DNA from: Sabellastarte sp. h YS-2021
Lineage: Eukaryota > Annelida > Polychaeta > Sabellida > Sabellidae
NCBI GenBank assembly: GCA_964017235.1
Contig: OZ024933.1
Coordinates: forward strand, 11,225,962-11,289,961
Direction: 5' to 3'
Length of the DNA: 64,000 bases
The position numbers and the translations under genes are program-made. Below, piece by piece: positions 10,213 to 23,549 of this stretch. Within the stretch, counting starts at the first letter, position 1, and each line of letters opens with the position of its first letter. The notes beneath the pieces were generated by a model. The model did not search any database. It had not been told where the DNA came from and saw nothing but the letters and a program-made list of their open reading frames with translations.

Positions 10213-13094
10213 TCCATGAATGATGTAAATTTACAGAACTTTATCCAACTACTATTACCAGCTTACTCTCTATGTAAATTCATTTTCTCACTTTTAAATT
10301 TAAATTTAAATGCTAAAAAAGGCGGAAACATATCCTAAATCAAGTCATACAGGTTTCATTGTTTTTGCAAAGTGTCACTACACATGTACTTCCAGGTTAA
10401 TATTTAATTTGAAATTTACATAAAATATAAAACATACACCCTAAAGTTGTATAATTTTTCTTTGATTGACAAACTCATGAACTTAAAAGCACTTGTAAAA
10501 CACAGAATTTCTTACAATTTTTGTTTAACATATTGATCTTTTCTAAAATTCCACTAACCAGGTCATGTAAATGAAAAAAAGCCAAAGTTTCTGAAAATAT
10601 CATGAAAATGGAACATTTGAAACCTTTTTTGCATATAGAAAATGATTAAGATCTTGCTAAAAGTGAAATGATTTCTTTCTTTGGCCAGGCCCTATCCACA
10701 TTTAATATTTCATGAAGATCTGTTTATTTACTTTGGGTGTTACAATGAACACTGTAAAACAAACAAAATGTAGAGAAAAACATTATTACTTTGGAGGATT
10801 TACCAAAAAGTTTTAAAAGCTTTTGGACTGAACATAAACACATATATTATTAGGATTAATTAAAATGTTAATAATTCATCACTTTTTACACTCATTACAT
10901 CTGAATAAACATTATATTTTTGGAGTGGATGGGTGGGTAACCTATTTTTGGTGGTGGATGAAGATTTTTTTTAGTAGTTATACTGATCAAAAATGTTAAA
11001 ATATTGTAAGTAACTCTTGCACTGCTTAAACTCTGGTCATTGCTTTTTCATATCAGTCAACACCTTCACAGCTCAATGACATCCAGATAAACTACAGGTC
11101 AAGTGCATATCCTGTCTACCCTGGGAAAGTGTGATACAAACATTCTTGCCTTCATTATTTAGCTGCCTTTTACAACTTTACATAAACATGTATTCAGTCA
11201 GAAATGTATTTAAATCCCTCCCAGGTTATGACATAAAATAAACTAGGACCAAAAACAACCTAGAAACTTTTCTTCTGAATAACTTCTGGATATTACAAGA
11301 ATGTAATCTTATACATTAATCTGTAATACCTCATTTTGAAAATAAAGGCAAATTATATTGATAGCAGTAGCAGACTAATTTGAGTTTTTACTTTTCCTCT
11401 GTGGAAAATCCAGGACTTGACCTAATGTAAACCACAGTAAAGCAAAAAACAATCAAGATCACACTGTACAGAAGTTCATTAATATTCACACATGAAACCT
11501 CTCTGTCTGTCAATCTCATGTCACACATCAGGCATGCAAAACATATTTTAATTTAGCCTTGCTTAGGCCAAGCAAGAAAAGTGGAACTTTTGAGGTGTTC
11601 AAAAATAGCAAATTTAGAATTTTATAGCTGTCTACTCAGTATCGAAGTGCGAAATAATAACTAACAGATTTATAAGAAATTGCTATTTCACAAAAACTTT
11701 CATTTTGTTATTATTCTTTGTTATATACTACTACAATTTCAAAATGTCCATTTTTATTTCCAAATGATCACAATACTCAGAAAACAACTTTAGTTATTTT
11801 CACATAATTTTATACATAAATTCATTTTGTAATACTTGAAACAGTGATGAAACTTGCTCATAAACAAATCATTTAATCTGAAATTAAGATATTATTTCAA
11901 TGGCATGGGTAAACTATGGGGTGATATAAGAATTCATTATTTCAACTTATAAACTGCATAGAATGTCTCTCTGGAGACTTGACATATTTTTTAAAATCTT
12001 CCCACAAAGATAGCACTCAAACATGACAAGAGATTATTAGTTTATTTTTGAACACAGTATGAAGATAAGAGAGAGGGGTATTATCTTGGGAGCAGCTGTA
12101 TTTCTAACAGAAGTTGTCTGTTCAGCCAGTTGTTTAACCTTGCTACTGTTTACAGGAGAAACTTTGCTGATAATGTTGTGAATTTTTGAAACAATGTTTT
12201 GACAAGATTATATATCTGAAGGGCCACAAAAAATATTTGCTTTTCAAACTGAACTCAATATACACAAAAATACTTGGATTAAAAATAATATCATAGCTTA
12301 TATGACACACTCTATTTGTAAATTTACTTTTCTCAGTGAGCATGCCATATAAACACATGTCTATATTTAGTTATTCATGTAGTTATCTAAGTTATATTTA
12401 TATTTGAGTGAAATAATATGCTAATCCCTGAGCCAATACACACAATGTATTTTGGGTCAGAAACTTGTCAAGTTTTATTTTTGCTTTCAAATACCAAATG
12501 GGAATTGTCTAATATTACAAATCTTACACACATTTAATTTCTCTTAAAATGTAATACAGTTTAAAACAAATAGAAATATAATTTCTGTGCAAACAGAATA
12601 ATAATAGCAGCATTGAAACTACAATATAAAGTACTGCTACTTTTTGGGCCAACTTATTGTGATGATACACAAAAAGGCATTTGTATTCTGGATCCAAAAT
12701 TTCCTTGTTTGTTGGTTTAACTTCACACAACTAATAATGACATGGGGATTTACATTACTGACAAGATATCTCAAACTCAATTCATTATATTTGTAAAAAT
12801 TACATGAGAATATAGCTAAACTCAATCATGCTATATCTAAACCAATAAATTTTAGCTGATATGTAGCTCAGCTGTTTAATAAATATTGTGGCTGGAGATA
12901 TCAAACTTGCCTGCAATAGTCTGTATGAAAATATAACTTAATATACTATTCCAAGTTTTTAAATTTCATGGCTAAAATGTTTATTAAAGAATATAACAAC
13001 ATAAAGTTTTCATCGGGTGAACAACTGTACATGATACTTTTATTTAAGTTTCTTGTATTTCATAATTTACTGTTTAACTAAATCTGTAAATAAA
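10213..13094. other. Long AT-rich stretch, nothing recognised
   Basis: There is no convincing exon, RNA gene or shared repeat, apart from a short segment near 10675-10735 (CAGGCCCTATCCACAT) that resembles 25325-25375. It is probably intergenic or intronic. Confidence 0.5.
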
Positions 13095-13454
13095 TACCGT
13101 AAATGACCTATTTAGCGCATCTGCCTTTGTAACCGCACCCTACCTCTTTTTCCCAGCAATATCGTCGGTGACAGTGCACAATATCTACATATTTTTTATA
13201 TATTGTACGTATTTTTACTTAACAAACTGAATTTTTTATCACGACTTTCGAGTTTGTTTTCATCTACTGCCATATTTACAGGAAGTGGGTATTTCTAAAT
13301 GTCGAAACACTGTTTTTCTACCGGATTGACCTATACTTCATCCCGGAAAGTGTTACATGATGGGTGCGCTAAAATGGGAATTTTTTCCCACCAAATATTG
13401 GATGAAAATAGACTTTGCTTAGCGCACTGTGTGCTAAATAGGTCATTTATGGTA
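13095..13454. mobile_element. 360 bp MITE with TA boundaries
   Basis: It starts TACCGTAAATGACCTATTTA and ends with the near-exact complement TAAATAGGTCATTTATGGTA. The inverted repeats are about 24 bp with two mismatches, and the TA at each end fits a TA target duplication. It has no coding capacity. Confidence 0.8.
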
Positions 13455-14990
13455 TGTAAAATGTTTCAGTTATAGTGCTCATTTCTAAATGTTTTTCTAT
13501 TTTTTTGTATTGATGCATTGTATTATGTGTACGAATAATAAATAAATTGCATAAATTTACACACATTATATATCTCCATGGAAAAAAGTATCTGAATGAG
13601 TTTGGGTTTAAGGACACCTTAAGCTTGGTGTCCACCATATTTTATGTACACCTACATACCAAGAATAATATAAATGATCAGAGCATGTCTGTTTCACATG
13701 CCCCTTAGGTCAAAATAATAAGTCATTACATTAAGCTATTCATGTGAGTTTAAGTTTACGGACTTTAAAGTTTAGGTTCTCTCATTCGGCTTTGAACGAG
13801 GGTCCAGTTTCAAGCTTACAACATGAAAAGAATCCCAGCATATGATTTACTAAAGTTACACATCTCAAAGCTCTATGAAGACAAATAACTCACGCATGTT
13901 CACACTTTGTTCTCAGGCACCAAGATTTTCACTTGACATGGCACATGAAAATGTGCTCCAGTTATTGTATTATTATCAAGAATGCTGAGAGAATGCATAC
14001 CTGCCCAAAACTTCAAAATATTAGTAATGAATTCAGTGTAAAATTTTTTTAACATTTCCAGATGGTGATCTGGATCAAAATCTTTAGTTAGTTTTTATAT
14101 CACAACCTTTAAGGGCTGTGTAGGTATTGTTTTTGGGCCATGGTTGTCAGATGGAAGAGTGGGTGTTTGGGTGGGTGGTATTAGTTTACAGCTCAATTTT
14201 GTATTATGGCAACATATTTTACAGTTATATATTACGAGTTAGGGACATGTTTCAAGTTATTTCATTTATATTCTGTTCTTTGATCATTTATAGATCAATA
14301 TATCTTGATAAGAAATGCCTCTGATGACTGACAGCTAAAGGGAGTTTACACAACACATGATGTTATGAAATTAGGAAATATATTTAAATCTGACATATTC
14401 TGCACTTAAATGATACTATTTAAGCTTCATACTGGTTTAAACTTGAATACGGGTACACCTATAATGCTTGTTTAGGTTCAAACTGACAGCCTGTGACAAA
14501 AATTATGATGAAAATCTTTGTCTTTAAAACATTCAATGCATTATGACCAGATACTAATGAGTTATATTGCAGTTTTTTAAATTTGATTACTAAGATATTA
14601 GCATACTTATACAATGATAACAGAATTTCTTTTAAAAGTGAAGGATTATTCAGCATTTTAAAATATTTTTTCGGCATTTTGACAACCCAGTCCATACAAG
14701 TAGTCACATGACCTGTCAGGAAAGCATAAAACCATTGCTTAAATGTAGTTGCGGAATTGGATCTTAATTTTTTACAAAATGGTGAGTCAATTTAATCAAA
14801 TAATGTTTGAAACTGTTTTAGTTTTATTTATTTGAGGTGTATATGGAGAATGACATATTTTTTTAATACTGACTTCTTTTAACAGGGTCATGTATTTGAC
14901 AATGAATGAACAACCATTATAAAAAGACAATTATGATATAAATGGTGATGAAACAATATTGTTGTACATTTTAATTAAACAATTTCTTTT
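13455..14990. other. AT-rich sequence, nothing firm
   Basis: A short region near 13690-13850 ('GGTCAAAATAATAAGTCATT', 'GAACGAGGGTCCAG') looks like one very diverged module of the Helentron-like repeats. Nothing else is supportable. Confidence 0.4.
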
Positions 14991-14995
14991 TATAG

Positions 14996-15075
14996 ATGAG
15001 TTTAAGAAGTAGACATATGTTGTTACATGTACTTGGATGGGCAACATGGGCAATATTCAATGTTACTTTGCCATG
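14996..15075 (+). CDS. Possible orphan exon with start codon and hydrophobic segment
   Basis: TTTCTTTTTATAG precedes ATGAG, and CCATG is followed by GTGAGTGA, giving an 80 nt exon with good acceptor and donor. The frame encodes MSLRSRHMLLHVLGWATWAI followed by FNVTLPW, which could be a signal anchor with an N-glycosylation site (NVT). It ends in phase 2. I cannot connect it to the exons at 62787 and 63690, whose frame needs one preceding base. It may be the start of a large gene, or chance. Confidence 0.3.
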
Positions 15076-15869
15076 GTGAGTGACAGCACTACCTTATACC
15101 ATATGTACATAAAAGTGATGCGAGATCGCTTAGAATGTCGGGTTCAATGTTTGGTATCTGCACAAGCCAGCAAACTTTAATCTAGTCCTATCATCGAAAC
15201 ATTTTCAAAACTAGTAAAAATGCAGAAATTTGACATACAATCCTGTCACTTTGTGGAAAATATGATAAAAATATAAAATTCATGGATATTTTAAATATAT
15301 TTCACCTTATTTAATTTACGCCAAACTACAATCATGTAGAAATCACACAAAATCAGTTTAGGTAGCATTTGTTCCCATTGGTACTTCTTGCTAACAAAGG
15401 ATTAAGGCATATACATTGACACATTATTATAAGTTGAGCAATTGCTGCAAGGCACTAAATCAGTTGTTTACAGTACTAGTGTACTCAACCCTTGTAAACC
15501 CGGATTGAGAGGGTTCATACTACAAAGGGGGTTGAATCAATCTGCTTTAATCTGCTTCAATCCACCTCCTGAGTGGGGATTGAGATTTACCCTTGTCAAC
15601 CTAGATTGTGAGTGTTGAGACTAGTCTCTAATCTGGTTCAGTATTTGTCAAACTGGGTTGAATCACTAGTCTGAATGCCCAGAAAATGTTTTGAATCCAT
15701 GATAAGATGTGGACACTGTTGAACTTGGGTTTTTCTAAGGACAATGAATTTCAAATGTGCACAATCCTATTAAATTCTCCGAAACAATATATAACATTCT
15801 TTGTCAGTGTCATTGTTACAATAAGATCTGACATATCTAATTTACTTCCAGTCTTTTGAGAGAAGAAAC

Positions 15870-17129
15870 ATACATGTTTGCCAAGACAAATTTTAGATAA
15901 AAATGTTAATGAGCATGGGGAGAGTTTTCTGAAATTAAGAAAAATGCAAATAGTGTTGTTGTCAGTGGTAGAATTACACCAGAATTTAATGATTATACAA
16001 GTGTCACTGCTAAATGCAAATCAGTAATAGATTATACAGCTGTCCCTATTGATAATATTGAATATTGTAAAAGGTTTGAAGTTCTGCAAACTACAGATCT
16101 AATCGACAAACTAAATTTCTTTTCTACAGTAAGTACCCAATGTAAAGCACCAGATTGTGCATTACTTATTTTAACATACACCTTTGAGATGATCCCTGAG
16201 TTAATACAACTAATGACCAGAGACCCCAGACTAGACAAAGTCCAGGCACAACAAATACAAGAGTAAACATGCAAAGGTCAAGCCAGGTTCACCCCAGCAT
16301 TAAGAGATACAATTTCAACAACAAACCTGACACTAAATCATGGAACCATGCTGGACTAGAACTGTTATCTGAGGAATCTCAGAGGGAAATAGATTCACTG
16401 TATGATAAACTGTGTGAAACCATCTTTACAGAAAATGATAAACACTTACTAAGCTCAACCTATTCAAGATCTACTAAAAGCTATTTAAATATCACAAACC
16501 TTATTTGAACAGCATAATAACCACCAAATGGAATGAAATTAGAGAGAGTGAGAAAGTTTTTAAAAAGTTTCAGGCAATATTGTCAAGAAAAATCATCCAA
16601 GAAATACCTTCAAGTTAGGACCCAAAAAACACGAGGTGGTACCAGAGAAAGTTTACATAAATAGAGATTCAGGCCCAATTACTGAATCACTTCCACAGGT
16701 ACTTAGTAAATGGCAAAGTAATTTCTGTAACAAAGTAATGATTTAGCTACCCCGAAACAATTATACAAGGGAACAAATCATGCCACATAATCCTGAAGAC
16801 ACAAACTATATTCTGAATTGCCCTATTCAATTTTCAGATGAATCAGTAGTTCAAAATCTAAAAAAATAATAGTCTTTGGTCTAAACTACATTCAAAATGA
16901 AGTTTTGAAGAATTGAGACATTTTACACATCCTTCATAAACTTTTGAAATATTTGTTTTCAGTCATGGTTGCTTGCCATCAGCCTGGAAGAAGGCTACAA
17001 TCATACCAATCCCACAAAGCTCCTTGCAATATCCATACATTCCACTACAGAAGCATTAGTTTGCTCTGTAATATAGGAAAAACATATACTGCTGTAATAA
17101 ACAAAAGACTGATAACATATTTAGAAAAT
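15870..17129 (+). pseudogene. Decayed non-LTR retrotransposon, endonuclease-RT part
   Basis: Around 15890-16260 the frames read NVNEHGESFLK, then GRITPEFNDYTSV and KSVIDYTAVP. This is the end of an AP-endonuclease domain of a Jockey/CR1-type LINE. Around 16790-17129 they read NYILNCPIQFSDE and RSISLLCNIGKTYTAVINKR, reverse transcriptase fingers sequence. Frameshifts and stops break the frame repeatedly. The right side is cut by the TIR-family copy that starts near 17130. Confidence 0.75.
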
Positions 17130-17935
17130 AATTACTATCAGGCTAACTTTCCTAGCCATATATCTTTTGTACAAATTTGATGAACCCAGCTGCAATATTT
17201 CAAGTTTTAGAGCATTTTAATGATTTTGAAAAAAATGACTATTGTGGTCATTTTGCTTTCAAAATAAGGGCAAAACTTTTCTCAAGCAAAACATTTGCAG
17301 GCCAGGACTTTTCATGGTCTGTCTTTACATTGTGAAGCCACAGAACCAATAATAAGAGAGAAATAAGGACGTTTTAGTGTGATGACTCCATTTAACCTTG
17401 AAGTAGGGGTCAAATGTCAAATTCAACACCTTGAAAATATTCCCAGGCCATGACTTCCTGCAAGTTGTTTTCACATTCCGAACCTCCAGGAGCAATATTA
17501 GGGGAGATATAAGACCTTTTTAATAGGATAACCCCATTTGACATTAAACATGTGATATGGTGGCCATTTTGTTTTTGGAAATAGGCCAAAATTACTATCA
17601 GGCTATCTTTTCTAGCCATATATCTTTTGTGCAAATTTGTTGAAGCTAGCTGGAATATTTCAAGATTTAGAGCATCTTTATGATTTTCAAATAATTGGCT
17701 ATGGCGACCATTTCGTTTTTTTCAAAATGAGGCCAAAATTTTGCACAGACAGGTTTTTATAGCCATAAATATTTCCTGCAAATTTGGTAAAGATATCTTT
17801 ATAAATGAATGAGACATTAAGGTGAATGCAAAAGTGTGACGAATGGACGCACAGACAGATAGACACACTTAAGGAAGGCATTTTATAATCTCCTGACCAC
17901 AGCCTTCAGCCACTGGCGGGATATAAAAATGTAGA
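17130..17935 (+). mobile_element. Truncated copy of the TTATCTCCCGCC TIR element
   Basis: It shares 'TTACTATCAGGCTAAC', 'GCTAGCTGGAATATTTCAAG', the ATGGCGACCATTT core and the 3' end (GGCATTTTATAATCTCC...GGCGGGATATAAAA) with copies at 21702 and 34615. It lies immediately right of the LINE reverse transcriptase fragment and appears to interrupt it. Confidence 0.65.
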
Positions 17936-18029
17936 TACCGCCATATCCCATTAGAAAATAGGCTATGTTCATAGAGTTTTCTAATAAATGAGGGTGAATT
18001 CCATGTAGGTTCTATCTGTCCTAACTACT

Positions 18030-18710
18030 CAGAACAACATACAAAACTTATTGATTTGATTAAATGATATCGATATAACATTTGATAACAAACCAGATGA
18101 ACTCAAATTCCTGGACATAATGAACAAGTATCGAAAACTTCTGGGCCCATTCCTTCAGATGCTTGTCAAAATCAGTTTGAATTATTCATACAACTGAAAT
18201 CATAATTTCATCCTTGCATAACCATATCATATACAGACTAAGTATATGTCCACACATTATTTAAGTGTGTAATTAACAATATCCTACAATGACTCATTTC
18301 AATCAGTTTAACTACCAATGTAATGACTCACTGGATCTACCCCAGTTGTGCCAATCAATATTATTGTGATTGATATAAATATAATGCTAGTTTGTTACCT
18401 GTATTTCTGTAATTACATGTTTTTATGTTATAATTTCTGCATATGTATTTTACATTTGTGTATAGGTCGCAAAATTGTTGCACTCTAAAAATACAATTTA
18501 TCCCTATAAGTTTAAACTTAATTGTTGTAATATATTTGTATTAATATATATAGTTCTTATTATATGTAATATGAAAGGTGACTAAAAAGCCTGCAAGGTC
18601 TGGGAGAAATCTAAAAAGTTTTATTTTATGCATATTGTGAAGCATAACCTCAAGTCACAAAAATAAAGAATTCTTATTCTTATTCATACATGCATTTTAA
18701 AAGTGTAATG
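18030..18710 (+). mobile_element. Probable LINE 3' end
   Basis: This noncoding AT-rich stretch ends AATAAAGAATTCTTATTCTT, a polyadenylation signal followed by a short ATTCTT repeat. That is a usual 3' end of some invertebrate LINEs. It may be the tail of the element at 15870. The link is inferred from position. Confidence 0.4.
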
Positions 18711-19224
18711 TTTCAAATCTGGGGTCCTAAAATCAGAGTAAAGTATCAAGTGGGCATTCAAGCTGATAATGCCTTACAGAAGAATTATGCCTTTGCCAGA
18801 ATGTCAGCTTGTGTGATATTATTTATATTTTCAAGGTCTCTTAATTCTCAACTTTAACATACACTCCCTCAAAATGCTCCTTAGCCTTTTTATCTCTACC
18901 TTTTTGTTGTTGACATGTGTCATTCGTTATCCAGTTCAATTTCCAATAAAGCTGTTAGATTAGTCAGGGAGATGTAACTTCACAAGTAGATTAGAACAAA
19001 ATAAAGACTTGGGAAACATACCTGATACTTGGAGTTAATCTTTATCTGCAATGTAATAACCAGGTTGCTCATCAGTATTTCAAGTTACTTATTGCACAAA
19101 CAAGCAGTATGTAAAATACATGAAATAAAGGCTGAATGAGGTAAATGGAATGTATTGGTGGGGAAACAGTATTATAATGATATCATTTTGAGAAGATTGA
19201 ATGAATTCAACAAAAGGTTGGTAC

Positions 19225-20290
19225 TTGGTTGGTCAACATGGGAGACCAGGTTTTATAGGTCACGGTCACTACAGCAAGGTCAAAGGTGAAATCAAAGACA
19301 CACCATGATGTTGCTCACCCACAACCCCTAACCAATGTTCCTACCAAGTATCAACTTCCTACACCTTACGGTCTCTGAGATAAGATATAGCCCAGACAAG
19401 ATTTTATAGATCAAGGTCACTACGACAAGGTCAAAGGTTGAATCAAGGTCATACTATGACGTTGCACACCTACACCACCTAACCAATATCCCTACCAAGT
19501 ATCAACTTCCTACACCTTATGGTTTCCAAGATATAGTCCAGACAAGATTTTATAGGTCTAGGTCACTGCGGCAAGGTCAAAGGCCAATTCAAGGTCGCAC
19601 TATAATGTGCACACCTACACTCCCTCACCAATGCCCCTACTAAGTATCAACTTCCTACACCTTACGGTTTCCGAGATATAGCCCAAACAAGATTTTAAAA
19701 CTCAAGGTCACTATCGCAAGGTCAAAGGTCCAACCAAGGTCACGCCATGATTTTGCACACCTACATTGCCTAATCAATGTCCCAACCATGTATCAACTTC
19801 TTACAGGTTATGGTTGCCGAGATATAGCCCAGATAAGGTCAAAGTTGGGGTTTTACGTCCCGTTCAACAGCCAGGGTCATATTGGGACAGGTCCTCAGAA
19901 TTGCCACTTGTGGGACTCGAACCCACAGAGGTGACAGCCTATGATTAGATGCCAAACTTGCTAACCACTAGGCCACTGAGGACCTCGCCCAGATAAGATT
20001 TTATAGGTTAAGGTCACTACAGCAAGGTCAAATCAAGGTCACACCATGATGTTGCACACCTACACCCCCAACCAATGCCCCTACCAAGTATTAACTGTCT
20101 ACATCTTATGGTTTCCGAGATATAGCCCAGACAAGATTTTATATGTCAAGGTCAAAGATCAAATCAAGGTCACAACATGACATTGCACACCTACACCCCT
20201 AACCAATGTCCCTAACAAGTATCAACTTCCTACACCTTACAGTTTCCGAGATGCAGGCCAGACAAACGTCTTCCCGACACCGGCCCTCTC
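19225..20290 (+). repeat. Tandem ~150-165 bp repeat rich in AAGGTCA
   Basis: At least six units share 'AGATTTTATAGGTCAAGGTC', 'AAGTATCAACTTCCTACACC' and 'GTTTCCGAGATATAG'. Each holds several AGGTCA half-sites, and several units contain AGGTCAAAGG (a DR1 arrangement). A SINE interrupts the array at 19838-19986. The right edge is GC-rich (GCCCTTAAGGGC near 20334), possibly the end of a larger element. A diverged, inverted relative lies at 58790-59060. Confidence 0.75.
19838..19986 (-). mobile_element. tRNA-derived SINE (type A)
   Basis: The 149 bp insertion has the exact 11 bp direct repeat GCCCAGATAAG on both sides (19827-19837 and 19987-19997). On the minus strand it shows TGGCCTAGTGGTTAGC (box A) and GGTTCGAGTCCC (box B), and ends ..CCCCAACTTTGAC. 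It is the same family as 7732-7884. Confidence 0.88.
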
Positions 20291-20344
20291 GCCCGCCCAT
20301 CTGGACACCATGGGTGAAAACAACATCCCGGCAGCCCTTAAGGG

Positions 20345-21695
20345 CTGTGGGGTAATAACTATATTATGGTAAAGCAAAATTAGAAGTAACAAATAAAGAG
20401 TTATGGGCATTAAACTGAATTAAATATCTAAAAAGAATGTGATTGACAATTTTTTCGATTGTTATCCATTTCAACAATTTAAAGCCTTATCTGTTACTGA
20501 TGGCTTTAGAATGTCACTGCTATTTTACCTGTTACCAGATATGCAGTCACACCACATCTGTTATTGTTAGTGTATTTAAAATGAAAATAAAATCTGTATG
20601 TGTTCCATCATATTGAAAATAGTTTATAATTTTGTGGAGAATATGCTTGGAAAAAGATATCTGTGTTCACTGTGATAAAGTGGTCCAGCCTTGTGCCTTT
20701 AAAACTCCAAAGATTGTTCAGCTCACTCCACTTGTACAAAGTATATATCCAGTGTTTATCATAAAATACCAGATCCTTTCACTGCTTCCAGTGTCCTTGT
20801 GTACAGTGTTGGATGTATGATATGCTAATATTGACACAACAATTAAGTAAAAAAAAACAAATCTGCATTGTAGCTCACTGAGTATAGTTTGAGGCCTTTT
20901 TGTGGGACCTTGAAGGTTTCACCAAATAGAAATTTTACATGAAATATAGATTTGTATCAAGGAGAAATTTTGATGGGAAAAGTTTTCCTTCCAGAAAGGA
21001 AATATATTAACTTTCACTCTTGGTTTATTTTTGTATAATTATATATAAGCACTAAAATGTAGTTTTCCCGGTGTAGTTTAAATGTGTACTTTAGAGACAT
21101 GCATTTTTGTTATTTCATTGTGTTCAAAAACATTAATTAGGTTTGGCAGTGCAAAACCCTCTAACCATTAAAATTCAAAGAACTGGTTTAAAAAGTAACA
21201 ATATTTTTAATTTCGTTTTCAACATTTCAGACTGGGGAAAAATGCCTAAAAATGTCTGGATTTCAGGTACCATTGAAAAAAGTCAATAATTTAACACATG
21301 TCACTCAAATTGTCCTGGAGCATGCCCCCAAGTGTTGTCAAAACAAACATGATACTTACACTCAGTGTATTTGTACAGAGGGTGGATTGTTTTAGTTCTA
21401 CCTATTGATATGAACGAGCCTTGCTTAAGGCTCAAATTTGCATATCTTTTCAAACATGCACACAGATATTTGGTAGTTATAAAGCACTCATACACGTCAA
21501 GAGAAAGAATTGTGTCAGACAGAAACAGTTTGTGTATGAGTATATTATAGAAACTGAAACTCCATTTTCTGAACTGAAAACTTTCCCTAACTGCAAAGAA
21601 ATTTGAGCCTTCAGCAAGGCTAGATATGAACATACAGTAAACAAGACCAAAGATCACTTGTAGAGTGCAAAGCCCCACCAAGTTGGGGAATTTCT
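20345..21695. other. AT-rich sequence, nothing recognised
   Basis: The overlapping frames at 21301-21681 (both strands) have no splice or family support. I see no repeat shared with the rest of the window. Confidence 0.45.
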
Positions 21696-21701
21696 GGAAA
21701 C

Positions 21702-23535
21702 AAACAAGGCCACTGCCGCAGCAGTTATCTCCCGCCTCAGAATCAGTAAAAATGGAGAACTAAAGGAGATTTAAGGCCTCTGAAGTAAGATGACTCCACT
21801 TGACATTGAAGAAGGGGTCAAAGGTAAAAGTCAGCAATTTCAAAATAGTCTCAGGCCATGACTTGGTATAAGTTGTTTTCACATTTGGAACCCCTAGTAG
21901 CAATGATAAGGGAGATATAAGGCCTTTTAATAGGATAATCCCATCTAACATGTGATATGACGGCCATTTTGTTTTTTGAAACTAGGCTAAATTACTATCA
22001 GGCTAACTTTCCTAGCCATATGTATTTTGCGCATATTTGATGAAGCTAGCTGCAATATTTCAAGTTTTAGAGCATCTTAATGATTTTTAAATAATTGGCT
22101 ATGGCGGCCATTTTATTTTTCAAAATAAGGCAAAATTTTTCTGAGGCAAAACATTTGAAGGGCAGGACTTCTGATGGCCTGTCTTTATATTCTGAAACCA
22201 TAGCACCAATAATAAGGGAGAAATAAGGATGTTTTAGTGTGACGACCTTGTTTAACCTTGAAGCAGGGGTCAAAGGTCAAATTCAACACCTGGAAAAGAT
22301 TGCCTGTCCATGTCTTCCTACAAGTTGTTTTCATATTCCAAACCTCTTGGAGCAATATTTGGGCAGATATATGGCCTTTTTAATAGGATAACCTGTCATT
22401 AAACATGTGATATGGCGGCCATTTTGTTTTTTGAACTAGGCCAAAATTACTATCAGGCTAGCTTTTCTAGCCATATAGCTTTTGTGCAAATTTGAAGAAG
22501 CTAGCTGGAATATTTCAAGATTTAGAGGACCTTTATGATTTTCAAACAATTAGCTATGGCGGCCATTTTGTTTTTCAAAATGAGGCTAAAATATTGCAGA
22601 GACAGGTTTTCATAGCCGTAAAGTGAAGATTGAAAAGCTGTAAAGTGAAGATTTCTTTATAAAAGAATGAAATATTAAGGTTTATGCAAAAACATGACAA
22701 ACTTTAAACATGTGATATGGCAGCCATTTTCTTTTTTGAACTAGTGGCAAAACTACTATCAGGGTAGCTTTTCTAGCCATATAGCTTTTGTGCAAATTTG
22801 ATGAAGCTAGCTGGAATATTTCAAGATTTAGAGCACCTTTATAATTTTCAAAGAATTAGCTATGGCGGCCATTTTGTTTTTCAAAATGTGGCTAAAATTT
22901 TGCAGACAAGTTTTCATAGCCCTTATAGTTTTTGTGCAAATTTGATGAAGCTAGCTGGAATATTTCAAGATTTAGACCACCTTTATGATTTTCAAACAAT
23001 TAGCTATGGCGACCATTTTGTTTTTCAAAATGAGACTAAAATTTTGCAGAGACAGGTTTTCATAGCCATAAACATCCCCTGCAAATTTGGTGAAGATATC
23101 TTTATAAATGAATGAGATATTAAGGTTTATGCAAAAACGTGCCGAATTTTACACATGTGATATGGCGGCCATTTTGTTTTTTGAACTAGTGCCAAAATTA
23201 CTATCAGACTAGCTTTTCTAGCCATATAGCTTTTGTGCAAATTTGATGAAGCTAGCTGGAATATTTCAAGATTTAGAGCACCTTTATGATTTTCAAACAA
23301 TTGGCTATGGCGGCCATTTTGTTTTTCAAAATGACGCTAAAATGTTGCAGAGATAGGTTTTCACAGCCATAAACATTCCCTGCAAATTTGGTGGAGATAT
23401 TTTTATAAATGAATGAGATATTAAGGTTTATGCAAAAACGTGACGAACGGACGGACGGACAGACGGACGGACGGGCGGACGGAAGGCGTTTTATAATCTC
23501 CCAACCTCTGCCTTCGGCCACAGGCGGGAGATAAA
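21702..23535 (+). mobile_element. 1.8 kb non-autonomous TIR element (TTATCTCCCGCC family)
   Basis: The left end AACAAGGCCACTGCCGCAGC-AGTTATCTCCCGCC faces a right end GGCGGGAGATAA, giving a short inverted repeat. Inside are about five tandem blocks with ATGGCGGCCATTTTG and 'GAAGCTAGCTGGAATATTTC'. A (GGAC)n microsatellite lies just before the right end (about 23449-23482). At 22267-22279 it contains a perfect GGGTCAAAGGTCA direct repeat. Open frames inside reflect the repeats. There is no transposase. Confidence 0.75.
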
Positions 23536-23549
23536 AACTGCGGTTGTAG

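Noticed and set aside
14459-14707. An 82-residue minus-strand frame starting with Met
   Set aside because: The composition is typical of AT-rich noncoding DNA and no paired splice sites fit it.
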